Part shown: positions 33,183 to 41,105 of the stretch, piece by piece | How positions within the stretch are numbered: the first letter of the stretch is position 1 | Layout: each line of letters begins with the position of its first letter | Assembly (NCBI GenBank): GCA_002314145.1 | Contig: DCCG01000014.1 | Location: forward strand, 11,284 to 75,283 | Direction: 5' to 3' | DNA: 64,000 nucleotides | Origin: Thalassolituus sp. UBA1087 | Lineage (GTDB): Bacteria; Pseudomonadota; Gammaproteobacteria; Pseudomonadales; Oceanobacteraceae | Position numbers and translations under genes: made by a program | Notes under the pieces: generated by a model | Seen by the model: the letters and a program-made list of their open reading frames with translations, nothing else | Told to the model about the DNA's origin: nothing | Database searches by the model: none

Positions 33183-35945
33183 ATGTCCGGGAAGCAAGAG
33201 AATCCTTCCAGCGACAGTTTTCACTGCCGCAGCCAGCTGACCACAGGTGGCACTCAGGCAGCCTATTACAGCCTCCCCAAAGCCGCCGAAAGCATCGGTG
33301 ATATACACCGGCTGCCACGTTCCCTCAAAGTATTACTGGAAAACCTGCTGCGCCACGAAGACGGCACAACCGTGACCGCTGACGATATTCAGGGGCTGGC
33401 CGACTGGCTGAAAAACCGTGCCTCCGACCGCGAAATTCAATACCGCCCGGCGCGCGTACTGATGCAGGACTTCACCGGCGTTCCGGCGGTGGTCGACCTC
33501 GCCGCCATGCGTGATGCTGTGGTCAAAGCCGGCGGCGATCCGGAGCAGATTAACCCGCTGTCGCCGGTGGATCTGGTGATCGACCACTCGGTGATGATTG
33601 ACGAATTCGGCTCCTCTCACGCCTTTGACGATAACGTGAAGAAAGAGATGGAGCGCAACGGCGAACGTTACGAGTTCCTGCGCTGGGGCCAGAAAGCCTT
33701 TGATAACTTCAGTGTGGTGCCGCCGGGCACCGGTATCTGTCACCAGGTCAACCTGGAGTATCTGGGGCAGGTTGTCTGGCAGGGCAAAGAAGGCGACGAT
33801 GATGTTCTTTACCCCGACACCTTAGTGGGCACTGACTCACACACCACCATGATTAACGCACTCGGTATTCTCGGCTGGGGCGTGGGTGGTATTGAAGCCG
33901 AAGCCGCCATGCTGGGGCAGCCGGTATCTATGCTGGTGCCGGAAGTCGTAGGCTTTAAATTTGAAGGCAGCCTGCCGGCCGGTGTTACCGCCACCGACCT
34001 GGTGCTGCGCGTCACCGAAATGCTGCGCCAGAAAGGCGTGGTGGGTAAATTCGTTGAATTCTATGGCCCGGGCCTGAGCGAGTTAGCACTTGCTGACCGC
34101 GCCACCATCGCCAATATGGCACCGGAATACGGGGCTACCTGTGGCTTCTTCCCGGTGGACGATGAAACGCTGAACTATCTGCGTTTGTCCGGCCGCGATG
34201 AATCTCTGATTCAGCGCGTGGAAGATTACTGCAAAGCCCAGGGGCTGTGGCACGATCCCGCCGGCGAAGAGCCGGAGTTCACCGACAGCCTGACACTCGA
34301 CCTGAGCACGGTGGAACCCGCACTGGCCGGTCCGCGCCGCCCGCAGGACCGTGTGCCGTTGGGCAAAGTAAAAGACGCTTTCAACGATCTGCTGTCATTA
34401 CAGCTGACACCACAGAGCCGGGCGGAATCCCGTCTGGAAGGCGAAGGTGGCCCCCATGCTGAAGACAGCGGCGCCACCTTTGAACTGGACGGCGAAACCC
34501 ATGAACTGCCACAGGGTGCTGTGGTGATTGCCGCCATTACCTCCTGTACCAACACCTCAAACCCCGGCGTGATGATGGCCGCCGGTCTGCTGGCGAAAAA
34601 CGCCGTGGAAAAAGGCCTGGTCAGCAAACCCTGGGTGAAAACATCACTGGCGCCCGGTTCCAAAGTGGTGACCGATTATCTGAGTGCCGCTGGCCTGCTG
34701 CCGTATCTGGAAAAACTGGGCTTCTACCTCACAGGGTATGGCTGCACCACCTGTATCGGTAACTCAGGCCCGCTGCCGGAGCCGATCAGCAAAGCCATTG
34801 CCGAGCATGATCTGACCGTCTCTGCGGTGCTGTCCGGTAACCGTAACTTCGAAGGCCGGATTCATCCGCTGGTGCGTGCTAACTGGCTGGCGTCGCCCCC
34901 GCTGGTGGTTGCCTATGCGCTGGCCGGTAAAACCACCATGGACCTGGAAGCCGAGCCGCTGGGGCTGAACGACAAAGGCGAACCTGTGTATATGAAAGAT
35001 GTATGGCCCGACGGCGAGCAGATTAAAGCCGCGGTGGCGCAGGTCAGCAGTGATATGTACCGCAGCCGTTACGCCGATGTGTTCACCGGTGACGAACACT
35101 GGCGCAGCATTGACGTTGCCGACAGCGAGACATACCAATGGCGCGGTGAATCCACCTACGTGCGTAATCCGCCGTACTTCAATGAGATTGATCAGCCGCT
35201 GCCAGCGCTGCAGAACATTGAAAACGCCCGTGCACTGGCGGTATTCGGTGACTCCATTACCACCGACCATATTTCCCCCGCCGGTACCATTAAACCGGAA
35301 TCTCCGGCCGGGCTGTATCTGCAGCAGCAGGGCGTCAAAGCGCAGGACTTTAACTCCTACGGTTCACGCCGTGGTAACCACGAAGTCATGATGCGCGGTA
35401 CCTTCGCCAACATCCGTATCCGCAACCGCCTGCTCAATGGTGAAGAGGGTGGCAACACCATTTACTTCGCGGAAGGCGATAAAGACAGCGGTGAGAAAGT
35501 CGCCATCTATGATGCCGCGATGAAATACCAGCAGAGCAATACACCGCTGGTCGTGTTAGCGGGTAAAGAATACGGCACCGGCTCCAGCCGTGACTGGGCC
35601 GCCAAAGGGACCCAGTTGCTGGGCGTTAAAGCCGTAATTGCCGAAAGCTTTGAGCGCATTCACCGCTCCAACCTGGTTGGCTTTGGCGTACTGCCACTGC
35701 AGTTTGCCGACGGCGAAAGCATCGACTCACTGGGCCTTAAAGGTGATGAAATATTCAGCATCAAAGGCATCAGCGATGATCTGAAACCGCACCAGCAGCT
35801 GGAGGTTGAAGCGGAAAAAGCCGACGGCAGCAAAGTGACTTTTAAAGCACTGTGCCGCATCGACACGCTCAACGAGCTGGAATACTTCCGCAACGGCGGC
35901 ATTCTGCACTATGTGCTGCGCCGTATGCTGGAGTCGGCCGCGTAA
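33183..35945 (+). CDS. acnA: Aconitate hydratase A
   Basis: 920-residue [4Fe-4S] enzyme interconverting citrate and isocitrate in the TCA cycle. The length and domain order match AcnA/IRP1-type aconitases. Cluster cysteines are in ITSCTNTSNP (about 453) and YGCTTCIGNSGPL (about 520-523). Substrate residues are in GTDSHTTM and the C-terminal swivel domain has YGTGSSRDWAAKG. AAGGAGATGAGTT precedes the ATG. AcnA-type enzymes can act as RNA-binding regulators when the cluster is lost. Confidence 0.98.
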   Translation: MSGKQENPSSDSFHCRSQLTTGGTQAAYYSLPKAAESIGDIHRLPRSLKVLLENLLRHEDGTTVTADDIQGLADWLKNRASDREIQYRPARVLMQDFTGVPAVVDLAAMRDAVVKAGGDPEQINPLSPVDLVIDHSVMIDEFGSSHAFDDNVKKEMERNGERYEFLRWGQKAFDNFSVVPPGTGICHQVNLEYLGQVVWQGKEGDDDVLYPDTLVGTDSHTTMINALGILGWGVGGIEAEAAMLGQPVSMLVPEVVGFKFEGSLPAGVTATDLVLRVTEMLRQKGVVGKFVEFYGPGLSELALADRATIANMAPEYGATCGFFPVDDETLNYLRLSGRDESLIQRVEDYCKAQGLWHDPAGEEPEFTDSLTLDLSTVEPALAGPRRPQDRVPLGKVKDAFNDLLSLQLTPQSRAESRLEGEGGPHAEDSGATFELDGETHELPQGAVVIAAITSCTNTSNPGVMMAAGLLAKNAVEKGLVSKPWVKTSLAPGSKVVTDYLSAAGLLPYLEKLGFYLTGYGCTTCIGNSGPLPEPISKAIAEHDLTVSAVLSGNRNFEGRIHPLVRANWLASPPLVVAYALAGKTTMDLEAEPLGLNDKGEPVYMKDVWPDGEQIKAAVAQVSSDMYRSRYADVFTGDEHWRSIDVADSETYQWRGESTYVRNPPYFNEIDQPLPALQNIENARALAVFGDSITTDHISPAGTIKPESPAGLYLQQQGVKAQDFNSYGSRRGNHEVMMRGTFANIRIRNRLLNGEEGGNTIYFAEGDKDSGEKVAIYDAAMKYQQSNTPLVVLAGKEYGTGSSRDWAAKGTQLLGVKAVIAESFERIHRSNLVGFGVLPLQFADGESIDSLGLKGDEIFSIKGISDDLKPHQQLEVEAEKADGSKVTFKALCRIDTLNELEYFRNGGILHYVLRRMLESAA

Positions 35946-36024
35946 CCCGCAGGCCGCCAATGTATCGCGCCAGGTAACCATCGATTCAGGAAAGCATCGA
36001 TCCTGGCAGGGATACTCAACACAG

Positions 36025-36059
36025 AAAGCCCCGGCTGTGAAAGCAGCCGGGGCTTTTTT
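36025..36059 (+). terminator. acnA terminator
   Basis: AGCCCCGGCT-gtgaaagc-AGCCGGGGCT followed by TTTTT, 80 bp after the acnA stop. Confidence 0.92.
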
Positions 36060-36074
36060 ACACGTGCCTCCAGC

Positions 36075-36110
36075 GGGGTTGTGGGGGTTGTGGGGGTTGT
36101 GGGGGTTGTG
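36075..36110 (+). repeat. Four tandem 9-bp G-rich repeats (G-quadruplex motif)
   Basis: GGGGTTGTG occurs four times in perfect tandem, giving four runs of at least four G separated by short TTGT(G) loops, a canonical intramolecular quadruplex pattern. It lies between the acnA terminator and a REP hairpin. Confidence 0.9.
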
Positions 36111-36132
36111 TAGGAGCGACTTCCGTCGCGAA
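36109..36132 (-). repeat. REP-like hairpin, inverted copy
   Basis: Complement of the TTCGCGACTGAAGTCGCTCC family with one change in the hairpin loop. A related but different hairpin with the same flanking GTAGGAG stands at 36243-36265. Confidence 0.8.
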
Positions 36133-36326
36133 ATCGCGATGGCCCCGATCATGATGGATGGTGAATTGTCTGAAGTTGCGGGCAGGGTGCGCAATGCACA
36201 TCAATTTTCTGACAGGTTGGCACAGCCGCGCGGAAAAATAAATTGTAGGAGGGGCGTCAGCCCGGAAGCGCGGGAACTGCTAAGTGCTCAGGTGAAGGTG
36301 TGACTATCCGTCATTGCCAGTCTGAC

Positions 36327-36563
36327 AATGCCGTCATCGGACATTGACTCATCTGTCAGTGGCGTACAGTATATTTACGGATGTATAGGGCGTGCTTGTA
36401 CGCTTTGCATTTGGCCTTGCTCGTTTTCTCACGAGGTGAGTAACGTAAACCGCAATTGAATCAATAACTTGCCCTCAGAGATACAAAGAGAGGCTTACAG
36501 GTTTATGTGTGCAGTATGCCGGAGTTAACAGGCGTGCGCGTTTTTCTGGCAGGGAATTTTGAA
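36327..36563. repeat. Island-entry element, copy A
   Basis: Shares a colinear series of matches with 57568-57790. An 87-bp block at the start contains ATTGACT, ATCTGT, TACAGTATATTT, GTATA and ACGCTTTG with one 1-nt gap. CAGAGATA follows about 150 bp in, then TGCGCGTTTTT near the end. Both copies lie immediately before an AT-richer gene array. It may hold a promoter (TTGACT at 36344-36349) or an ancestral recombination site. Confidence 0.65.
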
Positions 36564-36672
36564 TTATGGAAAATTTCTTAATTGGGTCAATGAGTTACGC
36601 AGGGTTTCCCGAAAGAGACGCCCTGGATATATGTGCACGCACACTAATAAGCTATTAAGGCTACGAAGTTCT

Positions 36673-36951
36673 ATGGATAACTGCCCTCACTGTGGAAAAG
36701 AAAGTATAAGCTCTTGGGAAAAGGGCTGGTCTACGTGGTTATATCCAGCAGTATGCAAAGAGTGTGGTAAGGAGAGCAAAATGGAGCCTAAGTTTGGAAT
36801 TGGAATTTACACGTTTCCATTTTTAATCAGCCTCATTATTTTGCCATGTGTAATTTATTTTGCATCAGGTTGGCCTCTAGTATTGTTTGTGCCAGTATTT
36901 ATTTTTTCAATTAAAAAGCATGTTTCTAAATCTGTTTTACGTAAGGTATAG
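36673..36951 (+). CDS. Zinc-ribbon membrane protein
   Basis: 92 residues from ATG 36673. An N-terminal zinc ribbon (C4-P-H-C7 and C-K-E-C near 30) precedes two hydrophobic segments (about residues 46-64 and 67-82) and a basic tail. A longer in-frame start at 36559 exists, but its extra residues are basic and lack a plausible ribosome site. No family identified; small zinc-ribbon/TM proteins are common integron cassette cargo. AT-rich codon use differs from the acnA side. Confidence 0.6.
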   Translation: MDNCPHCGKESISSWEKGWSTWLYPAVCKECGKESKMEPKFGIGIYTFPFLISLIILPCVIYFASGWPLVLFVPVFIFSIKKHVSKSVLRKV

Positions 36952-36969
36952 GTTGTTCGTGAAAAAAAG

Positions 36970-37052
36970 CCTTAACGAGCCGTCCTGTCGGACGCCAATG
37001 CCTCCTCTCCTTCATTGCTACGGGTTTGGCGCCACAGTTGTGGGCGTTACCA
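36970..37052 (+). other. attC-like recombination site, array A
   Basis: An R''-like CCTTAAC (36970-36976) pairs with an R'-like GTTACCA (37046-37052), and the GGGC before it pairs with the inner GCC. Internal stems CTGT/ACAG, CGCCAA/TTGGCG and CAATG/CATTG fold the interval. It starts 19 bp after one stop and ends 10 bp before the next ATG. Confidence 0.55.
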
Positions 37053-37061
37053 AGGATGCTT

Positions 37062-37457
37062 ATGAAAAAACTGCTTATTTCACTGTTGGTTGCGCTAGGG
37101 TTTAGTGGCGCTCAGGCTGCCCAGTTTTCACCCGATGTGGATATAAACAGTAAAACGATTCAGGCACTGATTGATGCAGGCTCCGATCCGGATCAGCCGC
37201 ATCCTCTTGAACATCATTTTTACTGCTATAGCCTCGACTCACTTAAAAAAATCATGACGAAAGGAGAGTCTCTTGGCTACCGTGTTGCCAATGTTGGTGA
37301 CACTACGTATGACGGCATCCACTACTGGTATGGTGACTTAATTAAAGAAACCGTCCTGGATATTAAAGTCATTAACAGTGAAAACGCTTTAATGCTAAAG
37401 CTGGCGAGCGAATTTGATGCAGATTATGACGGCTGGGGTACGCCGGTTGTTGAATGA
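37062..37457 (+). CDS. Exported RraB-like protein
   Basis: 131 residues. A signal peptide (MKKLLISLLVALGFSGAQA, cleavage about residue 19) is followed by a domain resembling RraB: DVDINSKTIQALIDAGSDPDQPHPLEHHFYCYS, GYRVANVG and an acidic FDADYDGWGTPVV end. RraB proper is a cytoplasmic inhibitor of RNase E, so a secreted version must do something else, perhaps binding a periplasmic or extracellular target. ATG 37062 is selected because it begins the signal peptide. Adjacent attC-like sites suggest a cassette. Confidence 0.65.
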   Translation: MKKLLISLLVALGFSGAQAAQFSPDVDINSKTIQALIDAGSDPDQPHPLEHHFYCYSLDSLKKIMTKGESLGYRVANVGDTTYDGIHYWYGDLIKETVLDIKVINSENALMLKLASEFDADYDGWGTPVVE

Positions 37458-37541
37458 TTTAACAAAGCAATGGTGTGCCATTCCCCCATTTTAAATGCCT
37501 TCACCCACTCTAATAGACTGCTACTAAATTGTGTGTTGATA
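37457..37541 (+). other. attC-like site (weaker), array A
   Basis: ATTTAAC (37457-37463, perfect RYYYAAC) starts on the last base of the RraB-like stop codon. AAAGCAAT inside it mirrors ATTGTGTGTT ahead of GTTGATA (37535-37541). The centre is AT-rich and only partly self-complementary. Confidence 0.4.
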
Positions 37542-37591
37542 TCTGGTATAGTTCACAGAGATGAGTTAAGGCACCAATCTTCAGGAATAAA

Positions 37592-38206
37592 ATGGACAAA
37601 CCCAAATTACTTGGTAATGCAGCAGCGCTTGAACAACGTCTATCGCAGATCAATGAACCTCATATCGTTCCCGTTACCGCCTTTATCGAGCGCCTTCGGG
37701 AACGCATGGGACCACAGGCAGCTATCCCTTTTATCGATCCGTGGGATGGTGGGGTAGAAGCCGAAGTCCTCTTCCTGTTGGAAGCGCCTGGCCCTAAGGC
37801 CAGAAATTCCGGTTTTGTGTCTATGAATAATCCGGATGAAACTGCAAAGAACTTTTTTGAAATTTGCCATGAGGCAGGATTTGACCGTAAGCAAACGATT
37901 ACCTGGAATACCGTGCCCTGGTACATTGGCTCCGGTACTAAGATCCGGCCAGCGAATTCAGCTGACATCGCCGCTGGGATTGATTCGCTTGGTGAACTAT
38001 TGCATTTGCTGCCAAAACTTAAGGCGATTGTTCTGGTGGGGCTTAAAGCCCAGAAAGCAGAACGTCATGTAAGAGAAATAGCGCCGTATCTGCAGGTGTT
38101 TTTCAGCCCACATCCCAGTCCTATGTTTGTAAACCGTAAGCCTGAAAATCGAGAGATTTTGTTAAGTCGTTGGCGGGACGTTCGGGATTTTTTGGCGGGT
38201 TTTTGA
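37592..38206 (+). CDS. Uracil-DNA glycosylase superfamily protein
   Basis: 204-residue alpha/beta protein of the UDG fold. Motif A-like LLEAPGPKARNSGF and motif B-like FSPHPSPMFVNR (SPHPSP near residue 175) bracket a middle containing ITWNTVPWYIG. This combination is found in stand-alone UDG-superfamily proteins of uncertain substrate. The usual family-1 Asp is not apparent, so activity on uracil is not assured. It sits in the first cassette array without a clear attC after it. Confidence 0.72.
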   Translation: MDKPKLLGNAAALEQRLSQINEPHIVPVTAFIERLRERMGPQAAIPFIDPWDGGVEAEVLFLLEAPGPKARNSGFVSMNNPDETAKNFFEICHEAGFDRKQTITWNTVPWYIGSGTKIRPANSADIAAGIDSLGELLHLLPKLKAIVLVGLKAQKAERHVREIAPYLQVFFSPHPSPMFVNRKPENREILLSRWRDVRDFLAGF

Positions 38207-38268
38207 TGGAGGTAATTAATTTGAAATCGGTTTTCAATAAATATATTTAATTGAATTTTAAGGCATGG

Positions 38269-39066
38269 ATGATGAGTTTTATACTGAAAATAACACCAAT
38301 ACTGATTGCACTGCTTAGTCTAAATGTAACGGCAGCTTCTTATGATTGCTCTCTGGAAACTTTAAATAAAGTTGAGAAAATAATTTGTGATAGTGAAAGC
38401 TTGTCAGATAAAGATGAGTTGCTACATGATTTATACGCATTAATACCCAAAGGCTTAGAATCTCACCAATATCAGATTCTATTCCCAGCATTAAAAAAGA
38501 GTCAGAAAACCTGGCTTGATAATCGAAACTTATGCGACAGCTTAGGCTGTTTGAGTTTGTCCTATGATTCAAGAATTACATATCTTCGTAATAGGTTAAT
38601 ATGGCAAAAAGAGAAAACGTCAAAAAAATATATTCTTGAGCTGGTTGAAGCGGAATACAACGATTTCATAACTGAAAGACAAGTTGAGGATGTTATATTT
38701 TATAGCGTGATTGAAGGGGAATATGCAGAGTATTTAGTTCGCTTAAGTCAATCAATGGCGCTGAATGGTAACTACTGTGGTAGTGGACGTGTCATTTCAT
38801 ATGTTTATTTAAAATATAGCTTTAAAAATAATCAGGTGGAAAATAAAAGGCGCCTGATTTCGCATGATTGCGGCAATGATTATAATTTGCTTACACACAA
38901 AATTGAAATGAATTCTGATGGAGAGTTATCAATAGTAACTTTCTTTGACTACATGTCAGGTGGAGCCCCTAAGGAGGCATTCAGAATTACTGTTGGAGAT
39001 GTTTTCAGTGGTCGTAAGAATTTCATAACGGAAAAAGAATCATACCCTAAAGAGCCATGGGGGTAA
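38269..39066 (+). CDS. Exported protein with LprI-like N-terminal domain
   Basis: 265 residues from ATG 38269 (AAGG 6 nt upstream). A signal peptide (cleavage after TAA, about residue 23) leads to a helical domain with CSLETLNKVEKIICDSESLSDKD and QKTWLDNRNLCDSLGCLSLSYDSRITYLRNRL, the pattern of LprI/YecT-like lysozyme-inhibitor proteins. The C-terminal half is unrelated and beta-rich with two cysteines. It is the most AT-rich gene of array A. Periplasmic or secreted. Confidence 0.68.
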   Translation: MMSFILKITPILIALLSLNVTAASYDCSLETLNKVEKIICDSESLSDKDELLHDLYALIPKGLESHQYQILFPALKKSQKTWLDNRNLCDSLGCLSLSYDSRITYLRNRLIWQKEKTSKKYILELVEAEYNDFITERQVEDVIFYSVIEGEYAEYLVRLSQSMALNGNYCGSGRVISYVYLKYSFKNNQVENKRRLISHDCGNDYNLLTHKIEMNSDGELSIVTFFDYMSGGAPKEAFRITVGDVFSGRKNFITEKESYPKEPWG

Positions 39067-39140
39067 TTGTAACAAGCACGAACTGAATAGAGTCCCACTC
39101 TAATAGCTCATACAGGCGCTTCTTCAAAGGGCGTGTATTG
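39067..39140 (+). other. Possible decayed attC site
   Basis: TTGTAACAAGCACG directly after the stop resembles an attC 5' half. The 3' side has GGGCGTG, complementary to AGCACG, but the core GTT is lost (TATTGAT). Confidence 0.3.
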
Positions 39141-39210
39141 ATAAATGATCTACGACCTGATGCGACAGCCATGTTAAAAATCCCACTGCGCTTTGGTCAC
39201 CGGATCACCC

Positions 39211-39234
39211 TTCGCGACTGAAGTCGCTCCTGCA
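39211..39234 (+). repeat. REP-like hairpin copy
   Basis: TTCGCGACTGAAGTCGCTCC followed by TGCA, identical to unit 1 of the array at 41106. It is a single copy in the gap after array A. Confidence 0.85.
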
Positions 39235-39327
39235 ATGGCAGACTGCTGGGGATACAGCAACCGGGAAGCAGCTAAATCCTCACTCTGGCAGATTAGAGGT
39301 GCAGCGGGTATCGGCTGGTATAAAATC

Positions 39328-39356
39328 AGGCTCTGCCCCACCCGGGAGCAGAGCCT
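39328..39356 (-). terminator. Terminator of the DJ-1/PfpI gene
   Basis: AGGCTCTGC and its exact complement with an 11-nt loop; on the minus strand it is followed by TGATTTTA. Confidence 0.75.
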
Positions 39357-39364
39357 TGTGGCAA

Positions 39365-40039
39365 TTACAATCCGAGCTGTTTAACCATCGCTTTCGCCAC
39401 GCTGTGGGCGCTGGTCGGATTCTGGCCGCTGATTACCCGGCCATCTTCGATAACGAAATCCTCCCAGGGCTTAACCTTGCTGAAACGGGCGGCTTTGCGT
39501 GCCAGCGCTTCTTCCAGCAAAAAGGGAATATCATCGATGGTGCCGTAGTCGATTTCCTCTTCACGGGTAAAAGCCGTAACCGATTTATCCGCCAGTAAGG
39601 CTTCGCCGGAACTCAGGGTAATCGGCAGGAATGCGGCCGGGCCGTGGCATACCGCGCCAAGAAGGCCACCGTTTTCATAGTGGCTGGCCGCCAGTTTGGC
39701 GAAGTCTTCATTGTGGGCTAAATCCGTCAGCAGGCCGAAACCGCCGGGGTAAAAAACGGCGTCGTAATCGGCAATGTTAACGTCTGATACCGGCAGGCTG
39801 TTGTTCAGACGATGCTGAACATCCTCGCTGGCCAGAACGCTGGCGTTAACCTCGTCGCCTTCGATGTCGGTACCGTAAACAGGTACCTTACCGCCGTTTA
39901 TAGAGGCGATATCATAGTCGACACCCTGTTCGATAAACACGTGCAGCGCGTGGGTCAGCTCAGGTGCATAGGTGCCGTTGTCCTGGTCAGTGTCGCCAAG
40001 TTTTGCATGGTTAGTAACGGGGATAAGTACCTTTTTCAT
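39365..40039 (-). CDS. DJ-1/PfpI family type-1 glutamine amidotransferase-like protein
   Basis: 224 residues from ATG 40039, with GAGGAATG just upstream. The nucleophile elbow is GAVCHGPAAFLP and the acid is in FYPGGFG, as in HSP31/glyoxalase-III-like members that detoxify methylglyoxal. The gene is divergent from a LysR regulator with a strong palindrome between them, so its expression is probably controlled by that regulator. Confidence 0.88.
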   Translation of the reverse strand: MKKVLIPVTNHAKLGDTDQDNGTYAPELTHALHVFIEQGVDYDIASINGGKVPVYGTDIEGDEVNASVLASEDVQHRLNNSLPVSDVNIADYDAVFYPGGFGLLTDLAHNEDFAKLAASHYENGGLLGAVCHGPAAFLPITLSSGEALLADKSVTAFTREEEIDYGTIDDIPFLLEEALARKAARFSKVKPWEDFVIEDGRVISGQNPTSAHSVAKAMVKQLGL

Positions 40040-40130
40040 GGTCATTCCTCTGGTTGGGTTGAGAGTCTCTGTGCATTGGTGGCCACTATAGAATGTCCCT
40101 TGAAAGTTGATAATCCCGAAGATTGTGTAA

Positions 40131-40156
40131 ATACTATTGCTATACAGCAATAGTAT
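40131..40156. promoter_or_regulatory. LysR-type operator palindrome
   Basis: Perfect 11-bp arms, ATACTATTGCT and its complement, around ATAC. The core has the T-N11-A form of LysR boxes. It lies between divergent genes and overlaps an alternative ATG of the LysR gene. Confidence 0.75.
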
Positions 40157-40166
40157 GGGATCACCG

Positions 40167-41051
40167 ATGGAAAGCTTTGAAGGGCTGGTTGAGTTTGTCG
40201 CGGTCGCAGAAAGGCGGGGCTTTACCGCAGCCGCTAAGCATCTGAAGTGCAGCACCAGCCATGTGAGCCGGCAGATCAGTAAGCTGGAGGAACGGCTGGG
40301 GAGTGCGTTGCTGGTACGCAGCACGCGCCAGGTTAACCTGACGCCTAACGGGGCAATTTACTACCAGCACGCCAAAGACCTGCTGATCGGGTTACAGCAG
40401 GCGAATGAGCAGGTTAATCAGGAACAGGTGAAGCTCACCGGAACCCTGCGGGTGAGCGCGGCTGGCGGCTTCGCGGAATATCACCTGGCGCCGGCTTTAA
40501 TGCAGTTTGCGCAGAATCATGCCGACCTCACCATTGATATAGACTTTAACAGCCGTTTTGTGAATTTTATCGATGACGACGTGGATTTCGCTATCCGCTA
40601 CGGTGAACTGTCTGATTCAAGCCTGATTGCACGCAAATTACTCAGCCGTTCCATGATGGCTGTGGCGTCAGCAGGATACCTGCAGCAACACGGTGAGCCA
40701 ACACACCCGGACCATCTGAAAGACCATCATTGTATTATTTCAAATAACGACACCTGGAAGTTCAGTGACGGGGAAGAATCCTGCAGTGTTAAGGTGAAGG
40801 GGCGCTGGAGCAGTAACAACACCAATGTCATTCTGAAAGCCTGTGAGCAAGGCTTCGGGATCGCTTATCTGCCGCAGGATAATTTTATCACCGCGATCGA
40901 GAATGGCCGCCTGGTGCCGGTTTTACAACCCTATTGGGGGACAGGTGCCAGTAGCTGGATTGTGTATCAGGATAAACGTTTTATGCCCTTAAGGACCCGT
41001 ATGGCGATTGATTTTCTGCTGGAATATTTTGCCGGTTGGGATGAGAAATAA
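40167..41051 (+). CDS. LysR family transcriptional regulator
   Basis: 294 residues with the N-terminal winged HTH (FVAVAERRGFTAAAKHLKCSTSHVSRQISKLEERLG) and a C-terminal effector-binding domain of the subgroup that activates oxidoreductase genes. ATG 40167 is preferred because the earlier in-frame ATG (40155) lies inside the operator palindrome. Its divergent neighbour, the DJ-1/PfpI gene, is the likely target. Confidence 0.88.
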   Translation: MESFEGLVEFVAVAERRGFTAAAKHLKCSTSHVSRQISKLEERLGSALLVRSTRQVNLTPNGAIYYQHAKDLLIGLQQANEQVNQEQVKLTGTLRVSAAGGFAEYHLAPALMQFAQNHADLTIDIDFNSRFVNFIDDDVDFAIRYGELSDSSLIARKLLSRSMMAVASAGYLQQHGEPTHPDHLKDHHCIISNNDTWKFSDGEESCSVKVKGRWSSNNTNVILKACEQGFGIAYLPQDNFITAIENGRLVPVLQPYWGTGASSWIVYQDKRFMPLRTRMAIDFLLEYFAGWDEK

Positions 41052-41105
41052 ATACCGCCGGAGAGGAGGCTATTTTCTGTATGGTCAGGGCAACGATACA
41101 CATCT

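Larger units (their letters stand above)
36564..39140 (+). mobile_element. Integrase-less cassette array A (CALIN-like, degraded)
   Basis: Four same-strand genes of lower GC than the chromosome, with attC-like sites at 36970-37052, 37457-37541 and, degraded, about 39067-39140. Each candidate site begins within 20 bp of a stop codon, as in integron cassettes. No integrase gene is in the window. Confidence 0.5.

Noticed and set aside
36345..36379. LexA box in the shared island-entry element
   Set aside because: CTGT and ACAG are separated by 9 nt in both copies, one more than the usual SOS box, so LexA control was not claimed.
36559..36672. N-terminal extension of the zinc-ribbon membrane protein
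   Set aside because: The extra 38 codons are basic and lack domain features; the zinc ribbon begins right after ATG 36673.
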